Below, piece by piece: positions 7,601 through 13,821 of a stretch of 13,869 nt of DNA; position 1 is the first letter of the stretch; each line of letters starts with the position of its first letter. The DNA comes from DASWIG01 sp965371445 (GTDB lineage: Bacteria; Acidobacteriota; Thermoanaerobaculia; Multivoradales; J023). The notes under the pieces were generated by a model. It searched no databases, was not told the DNA's origin, and was given only the letters and a program-made list of their open reading frames with translations. The position numbers and the translations under genes are program-made. The stretch spans positions 1 to 13,869 of the forward strand of contig CBDUYN010000231.1 in assembly GCA_965371445.1 (NCBI GenBank). The letters are read 5' to 3'.

Positions 7601-7919
7601 TCTTCGGGTCGACCGTCACGCAGCCGATGGAGTAGGAGGCCTCGTCGTCGAAGACCGGGGTCCAGGTGGTGGCGTTGTTGACCGTCTTCCAGACGCCGCC
7701 CGAGGCGACGGCGACGTACCAGACGCTCCGGTCGGTCGGGTCGCGGGCGATGTCGGCGATGCGGCCGGACCGGAAAGCCGGGCCGATCGAGCGCAGCTTC
7801 AAGCCGGCGAAGGTCTCGACGTTCCAAGGCTCGGGCGTCTCGCCAGCGGCGCCGGCGACGTTCGCGCAAAGGGCCAGAATCAACAGGAACAGGCGGAGGG
7901 GCTTCATGGTTTCTCTCAT
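4635..7919 (-). CDS. Secreted VPS10/sortilin-like Asp-box beta-propeller protein
   Basis: A 1,094-residue exported protein, often annotated as a glycosyl hydrolase or BNR/YVTN-repeat protein although catalysis is generally unproven. A signal peptide covers about residues 5-25 (KPLRLFLLILALCANVAGAAG). Residues about 35-735 form one or two propellers with at least ten Asp boxes of the S-x-D-x-G-x-[ST]-W type, for example at 132-140, 183-191, 241-249, 335-343, 519-527, 591-599 and 645-653. Recurrent DPxNPDVVY strands link them. Residues about 780-925 resemble a FlgD-type Ig-like domain (VVFDEQQNVVRRV, GFHRVAWDLRY, GTYSVRL), and 930-1080 are helical with likely coiled coils. Length and order match the bacterial VPS10-like family. 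The start could be ATG 7919 or ATG 7907; neither has a strong Shine-Dalgarno. It starts 11 nt after the stop of the PIN/VPS10 chimeric frame. Role inferred: binding or processing of extracellular polymers or proteins; I see no catalytic triad to name. Confidence 0.9.
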   Translation of the reverse strand: MRETMKPLRLFLLILALCANVAGAAGETPEPWNVETFAGLKLRSIGPAFRSGRIADIARDPTDRSVWYVAVASGGVWKTVNNATTWTPVFDDEASYSIGCVTVDPKNPQVVWVGTGENNSQRSVGWGDGVYKSLDGGESWTRMGLEASEHIGKIVLDPRDSDVVYVASQGPLWAPGGERGLYKSADGGTTWERVLDVSENTGISDVVLDPRNPDVVYATSYQRRRHQWTVVAGGPESRIYKSSDAGKTWKTLTQGLPDGDVGRIGLALSPQNPDVVYATVAAADDDSGFYRSSNRGESWKKMSDYVPGDPQYYMEIYPDPHVAGRLYQADVWLHVSDDGGKSWRGLGSPRKHVDNHAVVFDPEDPDYLQVGCDGGIYESWDRGSTWRYVDNLPVTQFYRVGIDNDVPFYNLYGGTQDNDTEGGPSRTATMHGIRNSDWFITVGGDGYQTRVDPEDPNVLYSMWQYGGLVRYDKRHGETLDIQPQPEAGDAPLRWNWDSPLLISPHAPKRLYFAANRLFRSDDRGDTWRAVSPDLSRNLDRNELEVMGTVWSVDSVWKNVYTSFYGSIVALDESPLVEGLLYAGTDDGLVQVSDDGGQSWRAEDTFPGVPERSFVTDLTASQHDADRVYASFNNHKQGDFKPYLLRSDDRGRTWRSIVEDGLVDRHLVWSIVEDHEDENLLFAGTEYGLFFTRDGGGRWIQLQGDVPTVAFRDLEIQKRENDLVAATFGRGFYIFDDYSPLRYVDEETLSGEATLFPVKKTWMYVPSAPLSWGEKGVQGDAYFTAPNPPAGAVFTYYLRDGYKSRHDARREDEKARQKRGEPVGYPSWDELRTEDRAEDPAVLMVVFDEQQNVVRRVVGPAKPGFHRVAWDLRYPAFEPTSFEHDESPWGPSTAGPLAVPGTYSVRLAKRVDGELSWLSEAQSFETVPLGAATMTTEERAALSAFHRKAGRLQRAVMGTARVAADMKEELRYVKRALDETAGSDEGLAERARQLEQRLFELDQELLGDRTVRRRVEPVLPSIVRRIGRTVDTNWRFRSAPTTTHRRDYEIAAEAFEGVLAGYQELRVGLDALHQEMEEAGSPWTPGRGLPVWTRD

Positions 7920-7946
7920 GGCGGCCTATCCTATCCAATGTAGATT

Positions 7947-7960
7947 GGCCTCGCGAGGCC
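7947..7960. other. 14-bp perfect palindrome upstream of the propeller gene
   Basis: GGCCTCGCGAGGCC is its own reverse complement. It lies 28 nt upstream of the ATG at 7919 and encodes the last residues of the chimeric frame, at the point where propeller similarity ends. It could be an operator, a recombination junction or chance in GC-rich DNA. Confidence 0.5.
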
Positions 7961-7984
7961 GCCGTAGGACGAGCGCGAGGAGTT

Positions 7985-8053
7985 GTTCTCCCCGGACCCC
8001 ACCCAGACGGTCTGCGGATTCGAGGGATCGACGGCGATGTCGCCCATGATGAT
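7985..8053 (-). pseudogene. Fragment of a second VPS10-like propeller gene
   Basis: The 3' part of the chimeric frame encodes GDIAVDPSNPQTVWVGSGEN and NSSRSSYG. This aligns with residues about 98-125 of the intact neighbouring propeller (IGCVTVDPKNPQVVWVGTGE, NNSQRSVGWG). At DNA level the two share blocks such as CCCCACCCAGACG and CTGCGGATTC but differ elsewhere, so this is an old or independent paralogue remnant, not a fresh copy of the neighbour. Confidence 0.65.
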
Positions 8054-8331
8054 CGTCGGCTGCCGGTCGAAGAGGGGCTCGAAGACGGCGTTCGCGACGA
8101 CTAGATCGTGGAGGGCGGCTGCCATCTTCAAGCCGCGTCGACGGCGGCGAAGAAGGGTAGAGGCTTCGTCGAGGACGTAGTCGGTCGTGAGAAACTGGCG
8201 ACCGTCCTCGAGTGCCGATCGCCAGAGCATGCTCGCCCGAGCGTGGCAGCCGTCGCTCATATCCATCAGGGCAACCCAGGCGGACGCGTCGATGAAGACG
8301 AAGGGCCGCTTCAACACTCGACCGGTCCGTA

Positions 8332-9188
8332 AACCAGAACCTTCTCGACCGCTTCGCCACCCTCGAGGACGGCCGCTACGAGAGCCCGATCCCGAGCCCG
8401 GGAAGACGTTTCTTCACGATGCTCGGAACCCTCGTCGGCGGACGGGTGAGCGTCGGCCTCGCGGCCACCGACACGATCCAGGCCTGCCGCGAGGCCTGCG
8501 GCGGACAGGGCTACCTGGCGGAGAGCCGCTTCGCCGCCCTGAAAGCCGACACCGACGTCTTCGCCACTTTCGAGGGCGACAACACGGTATTGCTGCTCTT
8601 GGTCGCCAAGGGCATGCTGTCGGGTCTGCGGCGGCGGTTCGGCGACATGGGGATCGTCGGCCTGACCCGCTGGCTGGGCGAGCGCGCCGCCCAGACGCTG
8701 ATGAAAAAAACCCGGTCACCACGCGCCTCACGTCCGACGAGCACCTCCTGTCGCGCGAGCTTCACCTCGCCGCCTTCCGCTGGCGCGAGGAGCACCTGCT
8801 CACCACCGTGGCGCGGCGCCTCAAGAGTCGTCTCGATCGGGGCGTGGAACCGACGGACGCCTTGCTCGAATGCCAGGACCACCTGCTGACGACGGCGAAG
8901 GCCTGCGTCGAACGCCAGGTCCTCGAACGCTTCGCGGACGCTGTCGACAAGGTCGACGGCGACGCCGAACGGGCGGTCCTTTCGCAGGTGTGCGATCTCT
9001 TCGCGCTCTCGCGTCTGGAGGCGGACCGGGGGTTTTTTCTCGAGACGGGATGGATCGAGCCGCCGAAGTCGCGGGCGATCCGTTCCCTGGTGCTGCGTCT
9101 GTGTGGCGAAGTGCGAGAGCAGGCGCGTCCGCTGGTCGACGCCTTCGGCATCCCGGACGATCTCCTGGCGGCGCCGATCGCCCGTTGA
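8332..9188 (+). pseudogene. Degenerate acyl-CoA oxidase: N-terminus missing, internal deletion, frameshift
   Basis: Acyl-CoA oxidases are FAD enzymes of fatty-acid beta-oxidation that make enoyl-CoA and peroxide. Similarity begins about 8332-8335 with NQNLLDRF, then SPIPSPGRRFFTMLGTLVGG, the conserved middle of the protein. At about 8461-8470 it jumps to TDTIQACREACGGQGYLAE, which in intact enzymes lies well over a hundred residues further on (family knowledge, not measured). FEGDNTV, with the Glu that acts as catalytic base in this family, follows near 8570. At 8704-8710 an A7 tract shifts the frame: before it the protein reads GERAAQTLMKK, after it in another frame NPVTTRLTSDEHLL through to AFGIPDDLLAAPIAR and the stop at 9186-9188. 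Eight A residues would join the two parts. About 280 N-terminal residues are absent, replaced by PIN sequence on the other strand. The remaining C-terminal part is otherwise well preserved, suggesting recent loss. Confidence 0.85.
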
Positions 9189-9252
9189 GTCAGGAAGATC
9201 GGCATAAAGGCTCGCCTGCCTCCGGCGGACGGCAGCACGGCCAGCGCCCGGC

Positions 9253-9939
9253 TTACCACTCGAGGTCGAGGGGGCCGGCGAGAAACGCCATGAGCGGAGC
9301 CGCCTTCTGGCAGAAGGCCAGGTAGCGGTCGAGGAAGTCGCTGCGGGTCGCCGCCTTCTCGGTAAAGTCCTGGACCAGGATGTACTCCTTTTTCTTCAGG
9401 TCCTCGATCTGCGGATGGTCGGGGTCGAAGCCCTTGGGGGCGCGCTTCAACGCCGCGCCCTCGAAGCGGCAACCCCGCTCGAGGTCGCCGGAGGAGGTCG
9501 CCTGGTGCCAACCGTCGGGATCGGCGACGATCCGCTCCCGGATCTTCCTGAGGCTCGCCGAATCGGGAGCCTTGACGCCGGCACCGCCGAAGACGAGCCC
9601 CGGCTCCAGGTGGAGGTAAAAACCCGGCGCGTGGATGTCGCGCCCCGCCTTCACGTGGCGAAACTGGGCCGCGGCGTGGGTCTTGTAGGGCGACTTGTCT
9701 TTGCCGAAACGTACGTCGCGGTAGATGCGGAACATCGAGCCGCCCACGGGACGCGAATCGGCCCGCATGTGGGGGCTCACCGAGCGCAGGGGCTCGTCGA
9801 AAGCGGCGACGAAGGCGAGCAGAGGCTCCTTGACGCCGGACTCGTAGCGCGCCTTGTTGGCCTGAAACCAATCGCGGTTGTTGTTCTCCTTGAGCTCGCG
9901 CAGGAAGTCGAAGAGCTCCGGACCCAGGATCTCCGGCAT
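9253..9939 (-). CDS. DUF2461 (TIGR02453) family protein
   Basis: A 228-residue protein that matches the DUF2461 family over its full length. Signature stretches are LFDFLRELKENNNRDWFQAN near the N-terminus, SMFRIYRDVRFGKDKSPYKT at about residues 68-87, the GFYLHLEPG strand at about 105-113 and the late PKGFDPDHP and FLDRYLAFC segments. The molecular function of the family is unknown as far as I know; it is cytosolic, with no signal peptide or membrane segment here. The start at 9939 is well supported by AAGGAGG 8 nt upstream. It follows the PD40 propeller gene by 60 nt on the same strand and is probably in its operon. Length is normal and nothing looks broken. It converges on the oxidase remnant, whose stop is 64 nt away. 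Confidence 0.9.
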   Translation of the reverse strand: MPEILGPELFDFLRELKENNNRDWFQANKARYESGVKEPLLAFVAAFDEPLRSVSPHMRADSRPVGGSMFRIYRDVRFGKDKSPYKTHAAAQFRHVKAGRDIHAPGFYLHLEPGLVFGGAGVKAPDSASLRKIRERIVADPDGWHQATSSGDLERGCRFEGAALKRAPKGFDPDHPQIEDLKKKEYILVQDFTEKAATRSDFLDRYLAFCQKAAPLMAFLAGPLDLEW

Positions 9940-9947
9940 GGCATGGG

Positions 9948-9954
9948 CCTCCTT
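9948..9954 (-). promoter_or_regulatory. Strong Shine-Dalgarno that fixes the DUF2461 start
   Basis: On the minus strand this reads AAGGAGG, 8 nt before the ATG at 9939. It is the only near-perfect ribosome binding site ahead of a gene in this window and excludes the out-of-frame ATG at 9945. Confidence 0.8.
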
Positions 9955-9999
9955 GTGCGGTTACCGTCTGTGGCGGGCCAGCTTACTCCAACTCGTCCG

Positions 10000-10896
10000 C
10001 TATTCCGCGGCCACCAGGGCGAGGAGGTTGCCGTCGGGATGGACGGCGAGGCGCGTGAGATCCTTCAGCCCATGATCGGCGAGGTCTGCCACTAATGTCC
10101 AGGCCTTCTCGCCCGGCTTTGCCACGTAGAGGACGCTGCCGTCGGCCATCCACAGCTCGCCGGAAGGCGAGAAGGTGAAGTCTTCGCGTTCGGGAAGGGT
10201 CGCGAGGATCGTCTCGACCTTGCCCGTAGCGACGTCGACGCGCCGGATCTTCCAGTCGCCATCGCTGACCTTCTGGACGAAGGCGACCTCCTCGCTTCCG
10301 GGAACGCGCTTCAAGGCGCGTCCGACGTTGCGGGCGAGGATCTTGCCAGGGCCTTTGCCCGGTACCGCTTTCTGCAAGGTGGGTGGTTCGCCGAGGACGA
10401 AGAGGACGAGGTTTTCGGCGTCGCTCCAGGCGTGGTAGCCGACCGGCGAGACGTCGGGCAAGAGAAGGGACGGCTCGCCGCCGTCCATCGGAAAACGCCA
10501 CAGCCGCTGGCGCGAATCGGCCTCGACGCGCACGACCGAGATCGCGTCCTCGCCGGGGACCGGGGTCGGCGAGTATTCGCTCTCCGGGGTCTCGCGGAGC
10601 TTCCGGCGCTTCTTTCCACCGAGACCGTAGACCCAGATGTCGGCTTGCCCCTTCTCGTCGATCGACGTGTAAAGGAGCATCTCCCCACCGGGGCTGAAGG
10701 CGGGCTGGTTGTCGTAGCCGGGACGGTTCGTGACGTTCGTGGGCTTGCCGAGCTGGACGACCTCGGCGTCGCGGCGGATCTCGGCCAGGTGGATTTCGGT
10801 GCCTGGTGGGGCGTCCTGGGCCGCGGCAGGTGCGGCGGGCGGGATCGCGAGGAGCGCTGCGACGGACAGGAGTTGCGTCATCTTCATGGGGTTCAT
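10000..10896 (-). CDS. Secreted PD40/TolB-like beta-propeller protein
   Basis: A 298-residue exported protein. The signal peptide runs to about residue 27 (KMTQLLSVAALLAIPPAAPAAAQ). The mature part has WD40-like/PD40 propeller blades: NQPAFSPGGEMLLYTS, then ADIWVYGLGGKKRRKL, RLWRFPMDGGEPSLL, WKIRRVDVATGKVETIL and DFTFSPSGELWMADGS. These blades occur in TolB and in periplasmic carbohydrate- or peptide-binding proteins; there are no catalytic residues to point to, and no peptidase domain follows, so this is not a DPP-type peptidase. ATG 10896 or ATG 10887 could be the start and neither has a good Shine-Dalgarno. It is divergent from mutS and lies 60 nt upstream of the DUF2461 gene on the same strand. 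Its length is compatible with a single propeller of five to six blades. The specific role is unknown. Confidence 0.85.
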   Translation of the reverse strand: MNPMKMTQLLSVAALLAIPPAAPAAAQDAPPGTEIHLAEIRRDAEVVQLGKPTNVTNRPGYDNQPAFSPGGEMLLYTSIDEKGQADIWVYGLGGKKRRKLRETPESEYSPTPVPGEDAISVVRVEADSRQRLWRFPMDGGEPSLLLPDVSPVGYHAWSDAENLVLFVLGEPPTLQKAVPGKGPGKILARNVGRALKRVPGSEEVAFVQKVSDGDWKIRRVDVATGKVETILATLPEREDFTFSPSGELWMADGSVLYVAKPGEKAWTLVADLADHGLKDLTRLAVHPDGNLLALVAAE

Positions 10897-11033
10897 CTCG
10901 CCGGGATGCTATCACCGCCCCCCTGCTGGCTCCCGTCGTGAGCCTCTACCGGCCCACGGAACGCTCCCTTGGGGACTGTCGGCTGGCTCCTCTCCGGCCA
11001 CGAGCTCGTCCCACGCCGGCCCGAGCGCTGAGC

Positions 11034-11061
11034 GCTGGCGACGCGGAGCGTCGTCACCAGC
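11034..11061. other. Long imperfect hairpin between the divergent PD40 and mutS genes
   Basis: GCTGGCGACGC, a GGA loop, then GCGTCG, a TCA bulge and CCAGC form an 11-bp stem with one 3-nt bulge. It lies about 73 nt upstream of the mutS ATG and about 140 nt from the PD40 start. No T-run follows. It may be an operator, a repeat-element hairpin or a transcription insulator; no function can be assigned. Confidence 0.45.
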
Positions 11062-11120
11062 AAGGGCTCTTCGCGTCAGGAAAGGGAAATCTCCGGATGG
11101 CGGAGATCCTCGCATCCCGC

Positions 11121-11126
11121 TATACT
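11121..11126 (+). promoter_or_regulatory. Candidate -10 box of mutS
   Basis: TATACT matches five of six positions of the -10 consensus and is the most AT-rich spot in the region. It ends 8 nt before the mutS ATG, so the transcript would begin at or within a few bases of the start codon. I see no good -35 hexamer at 16-18 nt upstream. Confidence 0.35.
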
Positions 11127-11134
11127 CCGCCGCC

Positions 11135-13759
11135 ATGGCCAAGAAGGGACAGCTGACCCCGATGCTGCGCCACTACATGGAGGTGAAGGCGAAGTACCCC
11201 GACGCGATCCTCCTCTACCGGATGGGCGACTTCTTCGAGATCTTTTTCGACGACGCGATCCAGGCCGCCCCGATCCTCCAGGTGACGCTCACCGCCCGCC
11301 ACAAGGGGAGCCCTTCCGAGGTGCCGATGTGCGGCGTGCCCCACCACGCCCTCCAGGGGTATCTCGCGCGGATCGTCAACGCGGGTCTCAAAGCGGTGAT
11401 CTGCGACCAGGTCGAGGACCCCGCCGAAGCCAAGGGGCTCGTGCGGCGCGAGGTGGTGGGCGTCGTCACCCCGGGCACCGCCAGCCAGCCGGATCTGCTG
11501 GAAAGCAAGGAGGAGAACCTCCTGGCGAGCCTCGTCTGGAACGGCGACGCCGGCGCCGGGGCTTTCCTCGACATCTCGACCGGAAGCTTTTTCGTCCGCC
11601 GCTGGGGCGACGAAGACTCCGTCCTCGAGGACCTGGGCGTCCTGCGTCCGAAGGAGGTCCTCTTCGAGCCCGAGACGCTTCCCAAGGCGATCGACGAGTG
11701 GATCGGCGCCGAGGTGCTCTGCAAGACTCCCCTGGAGGAGGACGTGCTGCTCGACCGCCGGCAGGCTGCGGAGCTTCTCTGCACCCAGTTCGGCACGAAG
11801 ACGCTGCGCGGCTTCGGTCTGGAGGACGGCGAGCCCGCGACCTATGCCGCGGCGGCGGCGCTCGCCTACGCCCAGAAGACTCAGCAGAGCGACCTGGGGC
11901 ACATCAGGGGCCTCGCGGTGCGCGACACCCGCGACACCATGGCGCTCGATTCGACGACGCTGGTGAACCTGGAGGTCTTCCGCAACCAGCGCGAGGGGAC
12001 GAAGCGAGCGACGCTCCTCTCCGTCGTCGACCGCACCGTGACCCCCGCCGGCGGACGGCTCCTGCGTGACTACCTGCGCCAGCCGCTGCTCGATCCGCAA
12101 GCGATCGTCCGCCGCCACGACGCCGTCGCCGAGCTGGCGGCGGAGAGCTCGATGCGCGAGTCGCTGCGCGAATGGCTCGCGCAGCTCGGCGACCCCGAGC
12201 GTCTCCTGAGCCGGGCTGTGCTCGGCTCGCTCACTCCACGCGAGGCCGCGGCGCTTCGCGACGGGCTCTACCAGGTGCCCGACATCCTGGCCTCGATTGG
12301 CTGCTGCCAGTCGGATCTCCTCCAGGAGACGGCGAAGACCGACCCCGTGGCGGAGCTGGCCGCCGAGCTCGGACGCGTCCTCGTCGCCGATCCTCCCCAG
12401 ACGTTCAAGAACGGCGGCGTCGTCGCCGAGGAGGTCGACCCGGAGCTCGACGAGGTACGCTCCCTCGCCCAGGACTCGAAGCGCCACATCCTGGCGCTCG
12501 AAGAGGAGGAGCGCCAGCAAACCGGGATCCCGTCGCTCAAGATCCGCTACAACAGGGTCTTCGGCTACTACCTCGAGGTCACCAAGGCCAACCTGCACCT
12601 GGTGCCCGAGCACTACATCCGCAAGCAGACGCTGGTCAACGCCGAGCGCTACGTGACCCCGGAGGTCAAGGAGCTCGAGGAGAAGATCCTCGGCGCCGAG
12701 GAGCGCCAGCTCGAGCTCGAGGAACAGTATTTCGGCGAGCTCCGCCAGGCGATCGTCGCCGCCGGGGAGCCGATCCGCGAGCTCGCCCGGCATCTGGCGC
12801 GCCTCGACGTCCTGGTGGGCTTCGCGGACCTCGCGGTCCGCCGGCGCTACTGCCGGCCGCAGGTCACCGGGCCCGGCGAAGCGATCCTGATCCGCGACGG
12901 ACGCCACCCGGTGGTCGAGGCGACGGGCTCCGACCCCTTCGTCCCCAACGACGTCGAGCTCGACGAGGAGGGCGCGCGCATCGTCGTTTTGACCGGACCG
13001 AACATGGGCGGCAAGTCGACGTACCTGCGCCAGGTGGCCTTGACTGTCCTCCTGGCGCAGGCCGGGAGCTTCGTGCCGGCCGATAGCGCCGAGATCGGCG
13101 TCGTCGACCGGATTTTCACCCGCGTCGGAGCGAGCGACGACCTGGCGCGGGGCGAGTCGACGTTCATGGTCGAGATGATCGAGACCTCGAACATCCTCCA
13201 CCACGCGACGCGCCAGAGCCTCGTCATCCTGGACGAGGTGGGCCGCGGCACTGCCACTTTTGACGGCCTGTCGCTCGCCTGGGCGATCGTCGAGTACCTC
13301 CACGAGCACCAGTGTCCGAAGACGCTTTTTGCGACCCACTACCACGAGCTGACCGAGCTTTCGACGACGCTTTCCGGGGTGGTCAACCGCACCATGGCGG
13401 TCAAGGAGTGGGAAGACGAGATCCACTTCCTGAAGCGGGTCGTCGACGGCAGCGCCGACAAGTCCTACGGCATCCACGTGGCGCGTCTCGCGGGGCTGCC
13501 GGCGGAGGTCCTGGAGCGGGCGGCGGAGGTGTTGTCGAACCTCGAGGCCAAGGAGTACGATGTGACCGGCAAGCCGCTCCTGGCCCAGGGAGCGTCGGCT
13601 CCGGCCTCGCAGGAGGGCGGCGGCGCGCAGCTGGCGCTCTTTGCTCCCCCCGAGCAGCTCGTCGCCTCGATCCTGCGCGACGTCGACACCAACGAGATGA
13701 CCCCGCTCGCGGCGCTCAACCTGCTGCACTCGCTGAAGACACGCCTGGGCGGCGGTTGA
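11135..13759 (+). CDS. mutS: DNA mismatch repair protein MutS
   Basis: A full-length, 874-residue MutS that recognises base mismatches and small loops and recruits MutL using ATP. The mismatch-reading Phe-x-Glu motif is present near the N-terminus (GDFFEIF, F33 and E35), which marks it as MutS1 and not MutS2. The core and clamp domains follow (about 260-570, with RYNRVFGYYLEVT at 471-483). The ATPase has Walker A GPNMGGKST at 621-629, the signature-like STFMVEM at 675-681, Walker B with VILDEVGRGT at 697-706 (D700, E701) and the THYHEL His switch at 734-739. QLALF at 832-836 fits a beta-clamp binding motif, and the C-terminal TPLAALNLLHSLK resembles the tetramer-forming helix-turn-helix. ATG 11135 is chosen because MAKKGQLTPM aligns with family N-termini; the frame is open further upstream but that part looks non-coding. 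There is no Shine-Dalgarno. It appears to be a single-gene unit. Confidence 0.98.
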   Translation: MAKKGQLTPMLRHYMEVKAKYPDAILLYRMGDFFEIFFDDAIQAAPILQVTLTARHKGSPSEVPMCGVPHHALQGYLARIVNAGLKAVICDQVEDPAEAKGLVRREVVGVVTPGTASQPDLLESKEENLLASLVWNGDAGAGAFLDISTGSFFVRRWGDEDSVLEDLGVLRPKEVLFEPETLPKAIDEWIGAEVLCKTPLEEDVLLDRRQAAELLCTQFGTKTLRGFGLEDGEPATYAAAAALAYAQKTQQSDLGHIRGLAVRDTRDTMALDSTTLVNLEVFRNQREGTKRATLLSVVDRTVTPAGGRLLRDYLRQPLLDPQAIVRRHDAVAELAAESSMRESLREWLAQLGDPERLLSRAVLGSLTPREAAALRDGLYQVPDILASIGCCQSDLLQETAKTDPVAELAAELGRVLVADPPQTFKNGGVVAEEVDPELDEVRSLAQDSKRHILALEEEERQQTGIPSLKIRYNRVFGYYLEVTKANLHLVPEHYIRKQTLVNAERYVTPEVKELEEKILGAEERQLELEEQYFGELRQAIVAAGEPIRELARHLARLDVLVGFADLAVRRRYCRPQVTGPGEAILIRDGRHPVVEATGSDPFVPNDVELDEEGARIVVLTGPNMGGKSTYLRQVALTVLLAQAGSFVPADSAEIGVVDRIFTRVGASDDLARGESTFMVEMIETSNILHHATRQSLVILDEVGRGTATFDGLSLAWAIVEYLHEHQCPKTLFATHYHELTELSTTLSGVVNRTMAVKEWEDEIHFLKRVVDGSADKSYGIHVARLAGLPAEVLERAAEVLSNLEAKEYDVTGKPLLAQGASAPASQEGGGAQLALFAPPEQLVASILRDVDTNEMTPLAALNLLHSLKTRLGGG

Positions 13760-13790
13760 CCGCCTTCGCCCCACTCCGCCTCTTTCTTAC
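13747..13790 (+). terminator. Possible mutS terminator overlapping the stop codon
   Basis: GGGC-GGCGGT, a TG loop, then ACCGCC-ttc-GCCC form a stem of six plus four pairs with a 3-nt bulge, containing the TGA at 13757-13759. It is followed by a pyrimidine-rich stretch ending CTCTTTCTT. The loop is too tight for all inner pairs to form and the T-run is interrupted, so confidence is modest. Confidence 0.35.
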
Positions 13791-13821
13791 GCCAGGGCGC
13801 ACCCTCGTCCGCCCTTCCGTC

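Larger units (their letters stand above)
7931..8317 (-). pseudogene. Truncated VapC-like PIN-domain toxin fused in frame to a VPS10 propeller fragment
   Basis: The frame runs from GTG 8317 to TAG 7931 (128 codons). Residues about 1-85 match the N-terminal two thirds of a PIN domain: FVFIDASAW with the first catalytic Asp (D10), HARASMLW, then TTDYVLDEASTLLRRR with the second acid (E51). PIN toxins are Mg-dependent RNases of toxin-antitoxin pairs and need a third and usually a fourth acidic residue in a (S/T)xxD segment near residue 100; that part is absent. From about residue 88 the sequence switches to IIMGDIAVDPSNPQTVW and VGSGENNSSRSSYGG, which is propeller sequence. No antitoxin gene is recognisable upstream, where acyl-CoA oxidase sequence begins within about 20 nt. 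I infer a dead toxin gene produced by recombination, though expression of the chimera cannot be excluded. Confidence 0.7.

Noticed and set aside
4704..7943. Plus-strand open frame of 1,079 codons opposite the propeller gene
   Set aside because: Same antisense effect; low-complexity Val/Gly/Arg/Asp composition, while the minus strand has regular Asp boxes and a signal peptide.
8311..8440. Antitoxin-like minus-strand tail (AAVLEGGEAVEKVLVYGPVEC then stop, split here as AAVLEGGEAV / EKVLVYGPVEC) overlapping the PIN start
   Set aside because: It looked like a VapB end with a typical overlap to the toxin start, but the plus strand over the same bases encodes strongly conserved acyl-CoA oxidase (SPGRRFFTMLGTLVGG), so it is most likely a shadow. 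Only its last few codons, upstream of the oxidase similarity, could be genuine.
9216..9235. CTGCC/GGCAG inverted repeat between the oxidase remnant and the DUF2461 gene as a terminator
   Set aside because: Only five outer pairs form, around a mostly mismatched 10-nt centre, and there is no T-run.
11120..13774. Minus-strand open frame of 884 codons opposite mutS
   Set aside because: Antisense shadow of a fully conserved MutS; no motif of its own.
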